The translations under genes and the position numbers were made by a program. Shown here in pieces: positions 60,973-62,004 of a stretch of 62,004 nt of DNA (position 1 is the first letter of the stretch; each line of letters opens with the position of its first letter). Source of the DNA: Streptomyces sp. ISL-94 (GTDB lineage Bacteria > Actinomycetota > Actinomycetes > Streptomycetales > Streptomycetaceae); the NCBI RefSeq assembly GCF_018614075.1, contig NZ_JAGGOZ010000095.1:1-62004 (forward strand), written 5' to 3'. The notes below the pieces were generated by a model. It was not told the DNA's origin. It searched no databases and saw only the letters and a list, made by a program, of their open reading frames with translations.

Positions 60973-61028
60973 TCTGGATTTCTGGGTTCTGGGCTCTGGA
61001 CTCTGGGTTCTGGGTTCTGGGTTCCAGG
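60973..61028. repeat. Heptamer microsatellite, eight TTCTGGG-type units
   Basis: Eight contiguous 7-bp units of the form TTCTGGG/CTCTGGA/TTCCAGG in the 5' leader of the SIS gene, 13 bp from its start. On the SIS strand it reads CCCAGAA. Seven is not a multiple of three, so copy changes would alter only non-coding spacing. Confidence 0.85.
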
Positions 61029-61151
61029 TCTTCCCTGATGCGCTTTCTTGCAAGATAGCCCGCTGTTTCGCGCAACTTCAAGCAGACGTGGCCTGATCGC
61101 CTGGGTTAATGTCTGCGGGTAGGCCGAAGGTGAGCGGAAAGGGGGCGGCCC

Positions 61152-61931
61152 ATGACCCGCAAGGAGCGGTGGCAGACGCTGCTGGACCTGCTGGTGGAGC
61201 GCGGCGAGCTGGAGGTGGAGCCGGCCGCCGAGGCCCTCGGCGTGTCCGCCGCGACCATCCGGCGGGACCTCGACCAGCTCGCCGAACAGCAGTTGCTGGT
61301 CCGCACGCGCGGCGGGGCCGTGCTCCACGGGGTCTCGTACGAACTCCCCCTGCGCTACCGCACCTCACGCCGCGCCGCCGAGAAGAGCCGCATCAGCGAG
61401 GCGGTGGCGGCCCTGATCACCCCGGGCGAGGTGATCGGCCTGACGGGCGGTACCACCACCACCGAGGTGGCGCGCGCCCTGGCCGGCCGCCCGGACCTGG
61501 CCTCGGGCTCTCCGGCGCTGACCGTGGTCACCAACGCCCTCAACATCGCGGGGGAGCTGGTGATCCGGCCGCAGTTCAAGATCGTGCTGACGGGCGGGGT
61601 GGCCCGCCCACAGTCGTACGAGCTCACGGGTCCGCTGGCCGAGCAGGTGCTCGGCCAGCTCGCGGTGGACACGGCGGTGGTCGGCGTGGACGGCTTCGAC
61701 CCGGTGGACGGCGCGGCGACCCGCCACGAGGACGAGGCCTCGGTCAACCGCCTGCTGTGCGAGCGGGCCCGCCGGGTGGTCATCGCGGCGGACTCCAGCA
61801 AGCTGGGCGTACGCGCCTTCGCGCGCATCTGCGCTACGGCGTCGGTGGACGTCCTGGTGACGGACACGGGCCTGTCCGTGGAGGTGGCGCGGGAGTTCGA
61901 GGGGGCGGGGGTCGAGGTGCTGCGGGTGTAG
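61152..61931 (+). CDS. DeoR/GlpR family transcriptional regulator (AgaR-like)
   Basis: 259 residues. Winged helix in residues 1-60 (MTRKERWQTLLDLLVERGELEVEPAAEALGVSAATIRRDLDQLAEQQLLVRTRGGAVL), the DeoR signature. The C-terminal DeoRC effector domain contains GEVIGLTGGTTTTEVARAL, VVTNALNIAGELV, VVGVDGFDPVDGAATRHEDEASVNRLL and VVIAADSSKLGVRAFARI, typical of phosphosugar binding. Divergent from the SIS-aldolase operon, which it presumably represses until a sugar phosphate accumulates. A hairpin terminator follows at the window edge. Confidence 0.93.
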   Translation: MTRKERWQTLLDLLVERGELEVEPAAEALGVSAATIRRDLDQLAEQQLLVRTRGGAVLHGVSYELPLRYRTSRRAAEKSRISEAVAALITPGEVIGLTGGTTTTEVARALAGRPDLASGSPALTVVTNALNIAGELVIRPQFKIVLTGGVARPQSYELTGPLAEQVLGQLAVDTAVVGVDGFDPVDGAATRHEDEASVNRLLCERARRVVIAADSSKLGVRAFARICATASVDVLVTDTGLSVEVAREFEGAGVEVLRV

Positions 61932-61967
61932 GGGGCCGGGGACCGAGTGCATCGGAATCAGCGAGGG

Positions 61968-62004
61968 TTTGGGGGCTTCCGAAGACCGACGGGAAGCCCC
62001 CAAA
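61968..62004 (+). terminator. Strong hairpin terminator after the DeoR-type gene
   Basis: TTTGGGGGCTTCC and GGAAGCCCCCAAA form a perfect 13-bp stem with an 11-nt loop, 36 bp after the stop codon and touching the end of the window. Confidence 0.85.

Noticed and set aside
60973..61028. CRISPR-like array
   Set aside because: 7-bp units without spacers are a microsatellite, not a CRISPR.

Overview
The window is a high-GC chromosomal segment with dense, mostly leaderless-looking spacing, frequent GTG starts and GGAGG ribosome sites. It carries a Streptomyces subtilisin inhibitor, an NsdA-type TPR regulator, an orphan DUF397 protein, a SCO4226-type DUF4242 protein and a SAV_915-type protein. Together these point to Streptomyces or a very close relative. 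I see no rRNA, tRNA, CRISPR array or biosynthetic gene cluster.

Region by region. 1-5.7 kb: a WYL regulator facing a DUF3224 gene across a perfect operator-like palindrome, a large secreted multidomain protein, and a small unknown gene next to a cyclic-nucleotide-binding protein. 5.7-10 kb: a GlxA-type AraC regulator and an isochorismatase-fold hydrolase whose gene is split by a 2515-nt group II intron (6285-8799) encoding an RT-HNH protein. Removing the intron restores the reading frame exactly. 10-17.6 kb: SSI protease inhibitor, GNAT enzyme, secreted unknown, sirtuin, VOC protein and a 1194-residue GT2/CDP-glycerol transferase. 17.7-20.3 kb: a compact minus-strand group of roadblock/LC7 proteins, a DUF4388-like protein and a stand-alone IclR-type winged helix. 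20.3-27.5 kb: PucR regulator with an amino-acid permease remnant at its 3' end, DUF4242 protein, SpoIIE/PAS phosphatase, NsdA-like regulator and an APH-fold kinase.

27.6-42.7 kb, with outliers at 46.5-49.2 and 57.8-59.1 kb, looks like a scattered steroid/sterol catabolic regulon. It holds a Tat-signal 3-ketosteroid delta1-dehydrogenase, two thiolase-fold proteins that lack thiolase catalytic residues, a double DUF35 partner, and an EchA19-like hydratase divergent from a FadD19-like CoA ligase. A FadE26-like acyl-CoA dehydrogenase, other FadD ligases and a nitronate-monooxygenase-like flavoprotein lie further off. The set and its order resemble the mycobacterial/rhodococcal fadD19-echA19-(DUF35)-ltp4-ltp3 block, which is associated with C24-branched sterol side chains. 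Two perfect matches to the published KstR motif TnnAACnnGTTnnA lie in the fadD19/echA19 divergon and in front of the FadE26-like gene. A second 17-bp palindrome (TCTGA-N7-TCAGA) recurs in front of the kstD gene, the divergon and the nitronate-monooxygenase/fadD pair.

38.8-62 kb: phenylacetate-CoA ligase with a PaaR-like site, BrkB-family membrane protein, FadD, AHL/aculeacin-type acylase, ChaA-type cation antiporter, a serine hydrolase with a repeat-bearing N-terminus, a deazaflavin-dependent reductase, a translationally coupled trio (MpaB-type oxygenase, Ser/Thr kinase with TPRs, phytoene-dehydrogenase-like oxidoreductase), and at the right edge a DeoR-regulated SIS/class II aldolase sugar-phosphate pair. 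All functional statements come from reading the sequence and recalled family knowledge; no database search was run.
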